Of a stretch of 64,000 bases of DNA, positions 21,609 through 33,591 are shown one piece after another (position 1 is the stretch's first letter; each line of letters starts with the position of its first letter). The notes below the pieces were generated by a model. It was not told the DNA's origin, searched no databases, and worked only from the letters and a program-made list of their open reading frames with translations. Made by a program: the position numbers and the translations under genes. Origin of the DNA: Lactifluus volemus. Taxonomy: Eukaryota; Basidiomycota; Agaricomycetes; Russulales; Russulaceae. Location of the stretch: the NCBI GenBank assembly GCA_022376515.1, contig WTXI01000028.1, forward strand, positions 1-64,000. Reading direction: 5' to 3'.

Positions 21609-24052
21609 AGCCCAGTGTCGCGCCAACCTTGCCAACGAAATCAACCGCGCCGTAGCCTCAGGCATAACCCCTCCCCCATCCTCCCTACTCCAAGTTCCGT
21701 CTGATTCAGAATACCAGAAAACATCGTGCGCGAGCAACTCGCCCGAAGCTATGCCTTCTCTGCCAGTAGGGCGTGGCTCGCGTGCGCAAAGCTACCATCG
21801 TGGATCGTCGGCTGTGGCGGCGTCGGCAGTTGGGTGGCCGTCATGCTGGCCTGCTCCCGCATCGCCCGTCTGCGTCCTCATCGACTTTGACTACTGAACG
21901 TACTCTGACGAGTACGGGCGAGTCCGAGGAAAGCAAAAGGGGGAGTCGACGAGCGGTCGGAGAGACGTGCGCGGGAATGGTTTTCGAATCGGGAAGGAGC
22001 GTGTGTCGGACGCGTTGGGTATTCGAACGCGTAGTCGAAGTCGGCGCGGTAACGATCGGAGCAGACGAGAACGAGAGACAAGACGGTGACAAAGTGCGAT
22101 GAGAGAGTTAAACGAGAGTTTTCGAGACAAACTTAGTGATCCGAAGAGAAAGTGTGTATTTGGATGCCCTTCTAGGCCAATGGGCAAGGCCTTTATATAT
22201 GTTTTTCTTGTAAGTAGCTCAACGAAAAGGGGAAAGTCTTTTGAGGGCAATGCTAGACAACACTGCCCCCTAGGACATGCTAAAGTAGGGTGAAACGAAA
22301 GATAGTCGAAAGGAAAGGGGAATGTAAGGGTCGAGCCGAGGAGGCGCTGCACCGGCAACGCTCCGAACGGCTTGCCCTTGCGTGCGATGTCGCTCGATAG
22401 TCCGTAAAAGGGGGATAAGAGGTGGTGGGAGAGTGGTAGCACGCTGATAAGCGGCGTCTCGTAGCACCGGTATAATAGAAAAAGTCTGTAAAAGAGGCTA
22501 AGAAGATCCAAGTAAACTAGAAGTGAGCACTGCCAGAAACTGATATGAAGGTCCCAACAGCGGAAGATACTCAATATATACAAGTCCATTCACTTTGAAA
22601 GGCTGTCCGACGGGTGTCTTCAGCTGAAAATGTGTCGGAGTCGGTGATCGCGGTGATGTTGATTTTGCGGAGAGGCGCAGCGGCGGGTTGACGGAATCGG
22701 AACGTCCGAATCGGGTCGATGTTTAGGGCAGGCACAAGGACGAGTTTGGATGTGAAATCGGCGAATTCGAAGGTGCAGGTAAGGTCCACCTTACACTACT
22801 GTAAGTCACCCTTTCCTCCCTCAATCGTCACGCCACTGTCGCCACAGCCACCCTCGCTGACGTCGGCACGGCAAAGTACGGTGCGTCGCAGGCGCGTTGC
22901 AAGCTATCGCACCGTTTGTGCAAGTCGATCCACGCGTAGAGTTGTGGAGGGTTGGTGCGGACGGTGCAGGGCTCCTTCAGGGTGCAGATTGGGTCGTCGG
23001 TACGTGGGGGCTTGACTTTGTCTTACTCTGCAGAAACTCTTTTTTTTCAATATTGGTATCAAAGTTGAGCTGCTTGCGCATTGCGTACAGAGCAACATCA
23101 AGGTGTTTTCTTTCATGGATGCTGGCACAATGTTGGACCCGACGCGCATCGACTTATCCGCGACGCACTACGACCCGCTCGCGCACGCCGTGCGCCAACA
23201 TCTTCGCGCCGTCTTCTCCCGCTCTCAGCGGTCATCTCCCCCAATGCCACCCCTTCCTCCGCAGTTGCTGACGCCGACGATCACTCATCTACAGCTTCGC
23301 CCGCCTCCTCCGCGTGCGAATACTCAATCCCAGCGACGACGTGACGTTGCTCCCGCTAGCCAACTCTGAGCTCGCCACTGGCGCCGTAGACGAACTGGCA
23401 GCTCTGCGCGACTTTCATGTACCCATCTTCAAGTTGCCCATGCTTGGTCCAATCTCAGCGCTCCTCGATCTGAACATCGCGACCTATGTGTCGCGTCAGC
23501 TCGCGGGTCGCCCGATCGACCGACCCGTGCGCCATCGTAAGAAGCTCTATGAATGGATGTGGAAGGACCTGTTGCACTGCGAGTCGCGCATCGCAGGCAA
23601 ATAGATCAAGTACGCATGGCATTCTCCTCCTTTCGGAGCGTGCGCTCCCCCAGCTAACCCCGAGTCCCGTTTTAAAGTGCACTCCCGCTGGCGTCGGCAA
23701 ATATTGCGTTTCTCAATGATGGTTGTGCACTTGGCGATCGATCGTGCCGCCCCACGCAGCATGGGTATGATGCGCTGGGACTCCCGTGCGCCTCTCAGCC
23801 TCGAAGATTGGGTTGCGGGGGAGATGGAGGGGATGTCGCGCGATGTCGCACGTCTTTTCCAGGCCTGATGAGGGACACGAAGCGGATCTGGGTCTCACCC
23901 CACCACAGGGCTACGTCGACGCGCTTGGAGAGCCGATCAATCCCGCTCGGTTCGACAATGGGATCATTATCAGCAGCTCCGAGGAGGTGTGGGACATCGA
24001 GGCTGCTCGTGTCACGCAAGCACGGCGATTTGGTGAGTGGGAATCCCATTAA
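21609..24052 (+). pseudogene. Tcd-like pseudogene I-3, split by a solo LTR
   Basis: Pieces: RRANLANEINRAVASGI, TAG at 21777-21779 before GVARVRKAT, CGGVGSWVAVMLA, LIDFDY, then a 901-bp LTR (21895-22795). The gene resumes in the segment for TLSSLNRHATVATATLADVG, then LQAIAPFVQVDPRVELWR, GLLQGADWVV, an intron, IKVELLAHCVQSNIK, ATHYDPLAHAVRQHLRAV, a 25-bp deletion at about 23331, AVDELAALRDFHVPIFKLPM, a last exon with a 1-bp deletion at about 23734, and GYVDALGEPINPARFDNGIIISSSEEVWD...GEWESH. Sister of I-7, which lacks the LTR. Converges on A4. Confidence 0.78.
21891..22799 (-). mobile_element. Solo LTR, 901 bp, in Tcd copy I-3
   Basis: The element is 21895-22795. On the minus strand it starts TGTAAGGTGGACC and ends GTACGTTCA (TG...CA). 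The 4-bp duplication ctac lies at 21891-21894 and 22796-22799. The paralogous site in I-7 (gactactgtatgtcaccc, about 58623) is empty. A TATA-like tatatattg near 22575 fits minus orientation. A 232-codon ORF across it (22589-21891, minus) has no retroviral-type motif and is judged fortuitous. Its first bases resemble the LTR in C1, so the two may be one family. Confidence 0.83.
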
Positions 24053-24417
24053 TACGTTACAGGTTTTGGATGCCTACGGTTTTCCGCGCATTACAATGCG
24101 ACCCGAGTCAGCTTAAGTTTAAACATAGGGAAGCCTGTATAGTATCTACGGGTTGTCCTTTGGCCCAATCAACCTATCCTGCTCGTCCAGCGTCCATGCG
24201 GCTACATACATCTTAATCCATTATTTCTCATTGACTGACTATATAATCTACCTCGGATATTGGTAGCAATCATATCATATTATATCGAGGGCGTGTCGAT
24301 GAAGAAGAGTTAGATATATACAGGGAAAGCATAGCGGGACAATAGGAGTAGCACGAATCAATGGGATATAACTATGAGCAGAAGGGGTTGTAGACAACAT
24401 TGAGCTTCCTTCCAAAC
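24053..24417. other. Convergent 3' spacer I-3/A4
   Basis: Module tail with gtatctacgggttgtcc and tatcatattatatcgagggc. No gene seen. Confidence 0.6.
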
Positions 24418-25894
24418 CTACTCTCTGAGTTGGCGGACAATCACAGGGTGATCAGAATGTTGACGTGCGATGATGAATGGCCAGTTGTAGCGTTGAGATG
24501 CATGATACCCTGATAGTTGAAGCTCCTCCAATGCGGGCAACACCTGCGTGGCCAATTCCCCACTGAGTCCTCGTAGCGCTGGCACGACAAGTGACTCGAT
24601 ATCGTGAGATGGTATTTGCAGGGTCTGAACAGCAGTAAATGGCTGGAGGAGTTCTAGCCATTGTGTATCGTCCATATCGACTTGCCGAATCGACCCCGCG
24701 ATATCGATGCTGAGCTGATCAATACTAGAGAGGATGAACGAAAGTTGGTTGCATATTTGCGCCACGGATGAGACTTGCCAATCTACCGCTCTACAAAGGA
24801 TTTTGAATGAAAGGGACTCGTCAATGGAAGACCGACTCCTTGCCCAAAAAGTCATCTCGACGTGGTTAGCATAAATCCTCATGTTGGCACGATTGTATGG
24901 CATTGTAAGCGCTGGTACATGACCGATGAACCGAGGGACTTGTTGGATGTCAAAGACCAGCTGATTGAAGAATGATATTTCCAGGTGATGGAGTAGAGGG
25001 GCATCAATTTGGGCCATGAGGTCCTCCACGTACTCGCTGACACCATGGAAGTCAAAATAGGTGAGAGTGGGGAGGACAGCACGTGTCAGCGGAGGTGGAC
25101 GTCGGTTGGTTGGATCAGGGTGAGAAGCCGGGGATTCGAAACCGATGGAAAGGTACGTGAGGTTGGTCAAGGCAGAGACACACGTAGCCATTGTCTCGGG
25201 TGAAATGTAACCAGAATGCGGTATCTGATAAAGGGAGAGAACGACAAGGTCATTGGAAGACAAAAGAAATTGAGGTAATGTCGGAAATGTAATTCCACCT
25301 AAATTGAGTGATCGTAGACGTGGTGGGGCGGATCCACCTAAGAACGTATTGGGAAGCGCCGGCACAGTCCCTTCAAGTCCCCCATGAATATCAAGAGTTT
25401 CCATTGCCGGAAATGGCTCCTGCATCACTGCGACCAAACGCTCTAGTGGAATCGTTATTCCATCGAGCCAAATGCTGCGTACACGGTTATGGTGCTCGAG
25501 TCCAGCGATTATGTTATCCTCAGCTTGAGGATCAATAGAGGAGTAGTCTATTTCGATAGGCAAGGGGGGCCAGATATCCAGCATCTCCCTCACAGGAGTC
25601 CTGTTTGTGCAGAAAAGGTACAGATCGAGACGAAGTGGGGATGCAAATACAATGTATCGCCATCTTTGGCATACATGCACTAACTTGGGCCATGCCTTCG
25701 CTCGGCGCTCCACAGGATGACGTAGGCAGAATTCGAAGATGTCTAGGAGTACTTCATCTGGAAGTGACAAGATTGTAACACGGGGTGAAATTCGACCTGC
25801 ATCATACAATAAGACATCGTTGTGACTCTTGTGAGTGTAACCGATATCACGTACATAGTCGTCGAATCCACCTTGATCCCTTGGACCATCCCAT
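24418..25894 (-). CDS. F-box/LRR-like protein A4
   Basis: Exon 1 is 25894-25855 (MGWSKGSRWIRRL), the intron is 25854-25797 (58 bp; carries the 9-bp insertion shared with A7 and A9), and exon 2 is 25796-24418; an open 472-aa frame. F-box residues about 23-75 (SLPDEVLLDIFEFCLRH, WPKLVHVCQRWRYIVFAS). LRR-like stretch: FPAMETLDIHG, LRSLNLGGITFPTLPQFL, LTNLTYLSIGF. The 3' part carries CRAVDWQVSSVAQICNQLSF and the C-terminal block WLELLQPFTAVQTLQI. It ends VVRQLRE... as A2 does. Intact. Confidence 0.88.
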
Positions 25895-26214
25895 GCGCTT
25901 TCCTATCTTGTGAATTCTAGAAGGAGAAGTGCTGAAGGGTGAGTAAGGGGGGATGTCATTGCTCCTTGATTGGGAGCTTGACAATACATCGCTGATGAGC
26001 TTGCGAGTGCGCCTGATTAGGGTACCAATATAAAGTCAGGTACTTTAATATAGGTAAGAGGTCTTTTGACGTACTGGAGAAGGTTCATTGAAAAGTGCGG
26101 TGACAATGAGAAGAGAAGTATGGAAAGTAGTTCCGAGTATCGTTGATAGACAGGCTGTTGTTTGCCTCCATCAAGGATGTGTCGTGTAATCAGTCACTGT
26201 GACCGAATCGCTCA
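25895..26214 (-). promoter_or_regulatory. Divergent spacer with A4 promoter candidate
   Basis: Inverted repeat gctccttgattgggagc at 25961-25977, 67 bp upstream of the A4 ATG. TATAAAG at 26029-26035 faces II-4. No gene. Confidence 0.4.
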
Positions 26215-27431
26215 ATCGTCACGGATCACTCAATCTCAACGTCACCGCTGCCATCGCTGACGTCGTCCGTTTCAAAAGTACAGTCATAGTGCCCCACGCA
26301 CATGCTGCAGGCTATCACATCCTTTGTGCAGGTCGACTCGCGCAAACATGCACAGTATGGTTGGTTCTCACCGATGGTGCGTATCTCCTTCAAAGAGTGC
26401 AAATTAGGTCGTCGGTGCGTTTCCTTACTTAACTCTACACGTTACTTGCATCTTCACCCCTCAACTTTCCCGCTTCTGGCCATCGTTTTTACGCATTTGA
26501 TATAGATGTGATTGGTACCAACCAAGAGTAAAACTGTCACGCATTACATACAGAACAATGTCGGACCCGATACGCCTACAAATTCCCGACTTATCCGTGA
26601 CTACTCGCGTGCGCCGTGCGCCAGCGTCTTCGTGACGTCCTCTCCTGCTCTGAGCAGCCATCTCTGCCGATGCTGCCGTCGATCATGACCCATCTGCATC
26701 CTCACTCGTCCCCTCCGCGCACGAATACTTGTATACTCATCCGAGGTACCCAGCGACGACGTTACGTTGCTCCCGCTGGACGACTCTGAGCCTGCCATGG
26801 CGCTCGGTGAACGAACTGGCGTCTCTGTGCGACTTTCGTGTACGCATCTTGCCCCTGCTCGGCCCGCTCCCGGCACTATTCGGTCTACATATCGCGACTT
26901 GTGTGCTGTTTGAGCTCGCAGGCCGACCGATCGACCCTTGCCCGTCTGTCATCGCAAGACACTCTATGAACGGATGGGGAAGGACTCTCTTGCATCGCAG
27001 GTAAACAAATCAAGCACGCATGCCTTTCTCCTCCTTTCGGAGCGCTCCCCCTGCTGACCGAGTATATAGATCGCTCCCGCTGACGACGGTCGAGATTGTG
27101 TTGCTTTATGACGATTTTGTGCTTGGGCGATCGATTGTGCCGCCACACGCTGCGTGCGTGCGGCCCACGTTGGTGCGCTGGGACCCCCGTGCGCCCCTCA
27201 GCCTCGAAAATAGCGCCGTGGGGGATATGATGGAGGTATCGCGCGCGATGTCGCGCATCTTTGCCATGCCTGATGAAGCCGCCGTGCACGAGGAAATTTT
27301 GGGTCTCAACCGCGCACGACTACGTCGATGCGCTTGGAGAGCCGATCGATTCTGCTCGGTTCGACAACGGGATTGTTATCTGGAGCTCCGAGGTGTCGGG
27401 CGTCGAGGCTGCTCGTGTCGCGCAGGCATTA
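26215..27431 (+). pseudogene. Tcd-like pseudogene II-4 (5'-truncated)
   Basis: Readable pieces: LNVTAAIADV, LQAITSFVQVDSR, LLPLDDSE, LGPLPALFGLHIATCVLFELAGRPIDPCP, then SLPLTTVEIVLLYDDFVLGRSIVPPHAACVRPTLVRWDP, APLSLENSAVGDMMEVSRAMSRIFAMPDEAAVHEEIL. Part of the VVYSSEV segment is deleted near 26728. The last exon is frameshifted before its end (RARLRRCAW replaces the QGYVDAL frame). The C-terminal tail is truncated as in II-2. Confidence 0.7.
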
Positions 27432-28032
27432 ATTAATACGTTACCAGTTTTGGATACCTACAGTTTTCCACGCATTAGATACAGGTGAGCCAATAGTAGT
27501 AGCAAGCGTCCAAAGCATGGATCAGAGGGTGCAACTATGAGCGGATACTCTTCTACACTTCTACACCTTATTTCGTATTGAAAGACCTGGGAATAAGGTG
27601 GTTCAGGTCGCATGTGGAGAGTGAAGGGATGAGAGATGAACCACTGAGCATAGACTTGCAGTTGCATCTTGTCTGGGAGACCGTGAGACGGACATCATTG
27701 AGGACGCCGGGAAGTTTAGGTAGTTCTGATTGATTAGGTTCGGCATACGGGAGACCTATATTCGAAATCTATTTTGGCGATAAGATGGAACTAGATGTAC
27801 ATTGACATAATGCGAGTAGATATAAAACTTGTATGTTACAGCCGCACCAGTTATGACGAGACAGGGAATATCAATGATAAATGGTTATTTCTTCTCTTGA
27901 GAAACTTAGATGAGGAATCGAAATAGACAAGGTGGAAGATAAATTGAAACGAGAGGAAAGTGCGATGAGCGCTACGTAGATGCGGCTGCAAGTGTTGGTC
28001 AGATGTATGTAACACCTGACATATGGCTCACT
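27432..28032 (-). pseudogene. Relic of a conserved ORF downstream of B2
   Basis: Minus-strand homologue of 46115-46615, near-identical to the relic beside B1: NVHLVPSYRQ, LPKLPGVLNDVRLTVSQ, and a broken C-terminal part. Frameshifted. Confidence 0.4.
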
Positions 28033-29530
28033 CTAGTCACGGTAGGGCAGACGGTGGACAGTGATAATGTGATCGGAGTTCTGACTGGCAGCGATGAGTA
28101 GCTCTCTCTCTATGGCTCCCTCTTCGGCCTCATCTCTCCAACCCCCGTCGATAAGGTAGAGATTTTGAAGTTCAGGTAACACACCGTTCGCACCTTTCCC
28201 AGTGTGTCTTAGTAGCAAGAATAGGATGAACCGTACGACGAATCGCCGTATGTCGCTAGACAAACGGAGGGTCCGAACAGAACCAAATAGGCGAAACAGG
28301 ACCAGCCAATTAGAGTATTCCCTCAGGTCCTCTATGTCCGAGCCCGTAAAGGAATCGTCGCTCCCAATGTCGAGCTCCGTAACACTGGGAAGTAGAGGGG
28401 ACAGGGTGCACATCTGTGCAATAGATTCGGCTTGATAACATGGCGCATAATGGTCGAAACCCAGCTTGAGCTTTTTGTGAGAATATGTCTCCTCTGACTG
28501 ATAAAGTCCGATGCCGATGCGAAGAGTACTAAATGTTACCTCGGCACGATGGAAGGGTCCAAGGGGAAGTGAGTGAGAGATGAGTTGTGGGATGTCAAAC
28601 ACGTGTGGCTCGTGCTCATACATGACCGAGAGTGATTCAAGCTGAGGAACATTTATTCGAGCCAGGATGTCCTCCGAGTACTCGTTGACACCACGAAACT
28701 TGAACTCGGTAAGAGCTGGGAGGAGGGCGCGTGTGAGCGGGGGTGCAAGTCGGATCTCTCTGGGTCGTTCGGGTTTGAAACCGATTTCGAGGCACGTGAG
28801 CTTGGTGAGGGCGGAGAGGACTGTGACCATTGCCTCGGGTGTAATATAACCAAGATTGGGTATGTCTTGAAGGTGAAGCTCGGAAAGGTCATTGCAGGAC
28901 AAAAGAAATTGAGTCAAGGTCGGAAATGTAACGCTACGCATATGGAATGATCGTAGACTTGGGGCGGATCCACCTATGAGCGTTGCGGGTAGCGCCGGCA
29001 CCGGTCCCAACCAGCCACCCAATCCAAGGCGAAGGCATGTTAGTGCAGGGAATGGCATCTGCATCTCCGTCACTCTGGCCAATTTCGCCCACTCTGAGGA
29101 CGACAGCTCGAAAACCAATTCGCATATGTGGTCACGGTGCTCAAGAGCAGCGGTGAGGTTACCCCGAACATTGTAACAGCATATTTCGATGGGAAAGGGC
29201 GGCCAGACATTCAACGTTTCCCTCAAAGAAGGACCGTGACGATCTGAGTAGTAAAGGCGTAGGTCGAGACGGAGTGGGGATGAAAACACAACGTATCTCC
29301 ATCTTTGGCATACGTGCACCAGGCTACGCCACACCCGTGGCCATGGCCCCGGCCATCGATATGTGGATTCCAAGGCAATCACTCGGCAGAAGTCGAAAAT
29401 TGTTAAAAGAGTTTCATCGGGGAGCGCTTCGATTGGAGAAATCTGGCCTAGAACACACAAGTGAGGGATCATCGTATGGGGCACGGACAAGAGACATACG
29501 ATTCCTCAGGCATTCGCTGGTGTTCAACAT
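28033..29530 (-). CDS. F-box/LRR-like protein B2
   Basis: Exon 1 is 29530-29500 (MLNTSECLRN), the intron is 29499-29448 (GTATGT...TCTAG, 52 bp, phase 1), and exon 2 is 29447-28033: an open 481-aa frame. F-box at about residues 18-72 (ALPDETLLTIFDFCR, WRSLVHVCQRWRYVVFSS). Against B1 the changes seen are few and conservative (I/T after LL, R/H in HRDxIC, S/P in LAPxL, L/I in EDxL, R/G in EExA, and one extra residue before LPYRD). Such similarity points to a very recent duplication of the II-B-I block or to gene conversion. Confidence 0.88.
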
Positions 29531-29896
29531 GCCTTCCTGTATTGCAGGTCCCAGAATGGCCATATATGTGATCGGTGGAACTCCAGAGGTTCTGGATGGT
29601 GAGAGAATGCTAATACCGTTCTTAAGGGTAAGGCGCTGATGAGCGATGAACGTTGGTTAGAGGTTAGCTTACTTACGCGCGCGTCAGGCACAAACAAAGA
29701 TTTCATTCTCCGCCATTCGCCCGATAGAAACGACATCGACATTGCGAGGCGTACCTGCGCGTGGTAAAACAGAGTAACGTACAAGGGCAATATTATTGTA
29801 GATCACTTCTACCCCTTCCCCATCTACACTGACTCACCTACTGTAACTATTAACGCGACTACCAATCGCCCAGTGTCCGGAATGATATCTCCCCCC
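29531..29896. other. B2 upstream region and module junction
   Basis: Same structure as 12141-12496: B2 upstream sequence to about 29727, then a remnant of the hypothetical gene's 5' end (aaacgacatcgacattg at 29728, as at about 21015), then a direct fusion to Tcd copy I-4. No intact gene. Confidence 0.4.
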
Positions 29897-31385
29897 GTCT
29901 GGTTCAGAATACTCAGAAAACTTCGTGCGCGAGCAACTTGCCCAAAACTATGCTTTCCTCGGCCAGTAGGGCGTGGTTCGCGTGCGCAAAGCCACCCTCT
30001 TGGTCGTCGGCTGTGGTTGCGTCGGTAGTTGCCAGTGGGCGGCCGTCATGCTGGCCCGCTCCTGCATCGCCCGTCTGCGTCCTCATCGACTTTGACTACT
30101 ATATGTCACCCTGTCCTCCCTCAATTTTCATGCCACAGCCGCCCTTGCTCACGTCGGCACGGCAAAGTACGGTGCGTCGCACGCGCGTTGCAAGCTGTCG
30201 CACCGTTTGTGCAAGTCGATCCACGCGTAGAGTTGTGGAGGGGTGGTGCGGATGGTGCGGGGCTCCTTCAGGGTGCAGATTGGGTCGTTGGTACGTGGGG
30301 GCTTGACTTTGTCTTACTCTGCAGAACACGATAAACTTTGCTCTTTTCTTTATTCCCGCTGGCCACAGATGCGATCGATAATATTGGTATCAAAGTTGAG
30401 CTGCTCGCGCATTGCGTACAGAGCAATATCAAGGTGTTTTCTTTCATGGGTGCTGGCACAACGTTGGACCCGACGCGCATGGACTTATCCGCGACGCACT
30501 ACGACCCGCTGGCGCGCGCCGTGCGCCAACGTCTTCGCGCCGTCTTCTCCCGCTCTCAGCGCTCATCTCCGCCAATGCCACCCCTTTGCTGATGCCGACG
30601 ATGACTCATCTACACCTTCACCCGCCTCCTCCGCGCGCGAATACTCAATCCCAGCGACGACGTGACGTTGCTCCCACTAGCCAACTCTGAGCTCACCACT
30701 GGCGCCGTAGACGAACTGGCACCGCTGCGCGACTTTGACGTACCCATCTTCAAGTTGCCCATGCTTGGTCCGATCCCGGCGCTCCTCGATTTCAAAATCG
30801 CGACCTATGTGTTGTGTCAGATCGCGGGTCACCCGATCGACCGACCGACTCTTGCCCTTGTGCCATCGTAAGAAGCTCTATGAATGGATGTGGAAGGACC
30901 TGTTGCACTGCGAGTCGCGCATCGCTGGCAAACAGATCAAGTATGCATAGCTTTCTCCCCTTTCGAGCGTGCGCTCCCCCAGCTAACCCGAGTCCCTTTT
31001 TATAGTTCGCTCCCGCTGGCGATGACCGACATTGCATTTCTCAATGATGATTTTGCACTGGGAGGTCGATCGTGCCGCCCCACGCAGCATGGGTGTGGCC
31101 CGCTCTGATGCGCTGGGATCCCCGTTCGCCTCTCAGCCTCAAACATTGCGTCGTGGGGGAGATGGAGGTAGCGTGATGTCGCATGTCTTTTCCAGGCCTG
31201 ATGAAGGATACGAAGCGGCTCTGGGTCTCACCCCGCCACAGGGCTACATCGACGAGCTTGGAGAGCCGATAGATCCCACTCGGTTCGACACCGGGATCGT
31301 TATCAGCAGCTCCGAGGAGGTGTGGGGCATCGAGGCTGCTCGTGTCGTGCAGGCACGGCGATTTGGCGAGTGGGAATTCCATTAA
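29897..31385 (+). pseudogene. Tcd-like pseudogene I-4
   Basis: Near-twin of I-2. TAG at 29967-29969 before GVVRVRKATLLVVGCGCVGS; LIDFDY; GLLQGADWVV; intron ending ggccacag near 30368; DAIDNIGIKVELLAHCVQSNIK; ARAVRQRLRAV; 25-bp deletion at about 30651; AVDELAPLRDFDVPIFKLPMLG; RHRKKLYEWMWKDLLHCES; 1-bp deletion at about 31063; GYIDELGEPIDPTRFDTGIVISSSEEVWG...RRFGEWEFH with the stop retained (unlike I-2). Converges on A5. Confidence 0.76.
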
Positions 31386-31739
31386 TACGTTACAGGTTTG
31401 GATGCCTACCGTTTTCCGCGCATTACAATGCCACCCGAGTCAGCTTATGATTAAACGTAGGAGCCTGTATAGTATCTACTGGTTGTCCTTCGGCCCAATC
31501 AAATCTGTCCTGCTCGTCCAGCGTCCATGCGGCTACATACATCTTAATCCATTATTTCTCATCGACTGACTATAAAATCTACCTCGGATATTGGCATCAA
31601 TCATATCATATTATATCGAGGGCGTGTCGATGAAGAAGAGTTGGATATATACAGGGAAAGCATAGCGGGACAAAAGGAGTAGCATGAATCAACGAGGTGT
31701 AACTAGGAGTGGGAGGGATTGTAGACAACATCGAGCTTC
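31386..31739. other. Convergent 3' spacer I-4/A5
   Basis: Module tail as at 24053-24417; no gene. Confidence 0.6.
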
Positions 31740-33203
31740 CTACGGGAACCCCTTCGGCTTTCCGAGGACAACAGGGTGATCAGAATGCTGACGTGCAATG
31801 ATGAATGGCCAGTTGTAGCGCTCAGATGCCTGATACCCTGATAGTTGAAGCCCCTCCAATGCGGGCAACACCTGCGTGGCCAATTCCCCACTGAGTCCTC
31901 GTAGCGCTGGCACGATGAGCGACTCGATATCGTCAGATAGTATCCGCAGGGTCTGAACAGCAGTAAATGGCTGGAGGAGTTCTAGCCATTGTGTATCGTC
32001 CATATCGACTTGCGGAATCGACTCCATGTTATCGATGGTGAGTTGATCAACACTAGAGGGGATGAACGAAAGTTGGTTGCATATTTGCGCCACGGATGAG
32101 ACTTGCCAATCTACCGCTCTACAAAAGATGTTGAATGAAAGGGTCTTGTGACTCCTTTCCCAAAAAGTCATCTGGACGTAGTAATCATGAATCCTTATGG
32201 CGGCACTATCGTATGGCAATGTAAGCGCTGATGTATGACCGATGAACCGAGGGACTTGTTGGATGTCAAAGACCAGCTGATTGAAGAATGTTATTCGCAT
32301 GGTGTGGAGTAGAGGGGCATCAATTTGGGCCATGAGGTCCTCCAAGTACTCGCTGACACCACGGAAGTCAAATTCAGTGAGAGCGGGGAGGACAGCACGT
32401 GTCAGCGGAGGTGGACGTCGGTTGGTTGTATCAGGACGAGAAGCCGGGGATTTTAAACCGATGGAAAGGCTCGCGAGGCTGGTCAAGGCGGAGATGCACA
32501 TAGCCATTGCCTCGGGCGAAATGTAACCACTATGCGGTATCCGCAGAAGGCGGAGATTGACAAGGTCATTGGAAGACAAAAGAAGTCGAGGTAATGTCGG
32601 AAATGGAATGTGGCTCAAATGGAGTGATCGTAGACGTGGGGCGGATCCACCTAAGAACGTATTGGGAAGCGCCGGTACAGTCGTATCAGCCCATGGCATT
32701 TGAAGGGAGAGAGATTCCAGTTCCGGAAATGGCTCCTGCATCGTTGCGGCCAAATGCTCCAGCGGTATCACTATTTCATGGAGAAAAATCTCGCGCACAC
32801 GGTTACGGCGCTCGAGTGCAGCAATTACATTATCCTCCTCCCAAGGATAAACACAGAAGCACTCTATTTCGACAGGCAAGGGGGCCAGACATCCAGTGTC
32901 CTCCTCACAGGAGTCTTTTCTGTGCAGAGAAGGCGGAGATCGAGACGAAGTGGAGATGCAAACACGATGTATCGCCATCTTTGGCATACATGCACTAACT
33001 TGGGCCATATTCTCGCTCGCCCGTCCCAACTGTCCGAGTAATCACGTAGGAAGAATTCAAAGATGTCCAGGAGAACTTCATCTGGAAGCGAACAGATTGT
33101 AACACGGGGACCTGCGTCATACAATAAGTCATTGTTGTGAGTGTATCCGATATCATGTACCTCGTCTTCGAATCCACCTTAATCCCTTCTTGGAACATCC
33201 CAT
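31740..33203 (-). pseudogene. F-box A5, single homopolymer frameshift
   Basis: Exon 1 is 33203-33161 (MGCSKKGLRWIRRR), the intron is 33160-33112 (GTACAT...GCAG, 49 bp). The F-box frame SLPDEVLLDIFEFFLRD, WPKLVHVCQRWRYIV, TPVRRTLDVWPP is open. It is then lost at a run of five G (32880-32884) where paralogues have six. The rest of the protein (LPVEIECFCVYP to the end, including LRSLHLSHIPFPTLPRLL and CRAVDWQVSS) is open in the shifted frame to the stop at 31740. It could be a sequencing error or a recent inactivation; otherwise the gene is complete. Confidence 0.8.
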
Positions 33204-33591
33204 ACGCTTTCCTATCTTGTGAATTTTAGAAGGAGAAGTGTTGGAGGGTGAGTGGTGGGGAATATCAGTGCTCCTTGATTGGGAGCTTGACAATACATCA
33301 CTGATGAGCTTTCGAGTGCGCCTGATTAGGGTACTAGTATAAAGTCAGGTACTTTGAAATAGGGCCAGTGAGAGGTGTTTTGACGTACTGGAAACGGTTC
33401 ATCGAACGGTGCGGTGACAATGAGAAGAGAAGTATAGAAAGTAGTTCCGAGTATCGTCGATAGCTGTGGCTGTGTTTTCAACCACAACCGCCAAATCCGA
33501 GGATGCGTCGTGTAATTATATAATCAGTGCCTCAATATCGGGACGGAAGGTTTCTGCTTTTACTGTAGGATCTCTCCATCGTCCCGATCAC
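33204..33591 (-). promoter_or_regulatory. Divergent spacer with A5 promoter candidate
   Basis: Inverted repeat gctccttgattgggagc at 33270-33286, 67 bp upstream of the A5 ATG; TATAAAG at 33338-33344 faces II-5. No gene. Confidence 0.4.

Noticed and set aside
21891..22589. 232-codon minus-strand ORF
   Set aside because: It lies wholly inside the solo LTR, is rich in Ser/Leu/Arg without domain motifs, and is absent from the paralogous locus.
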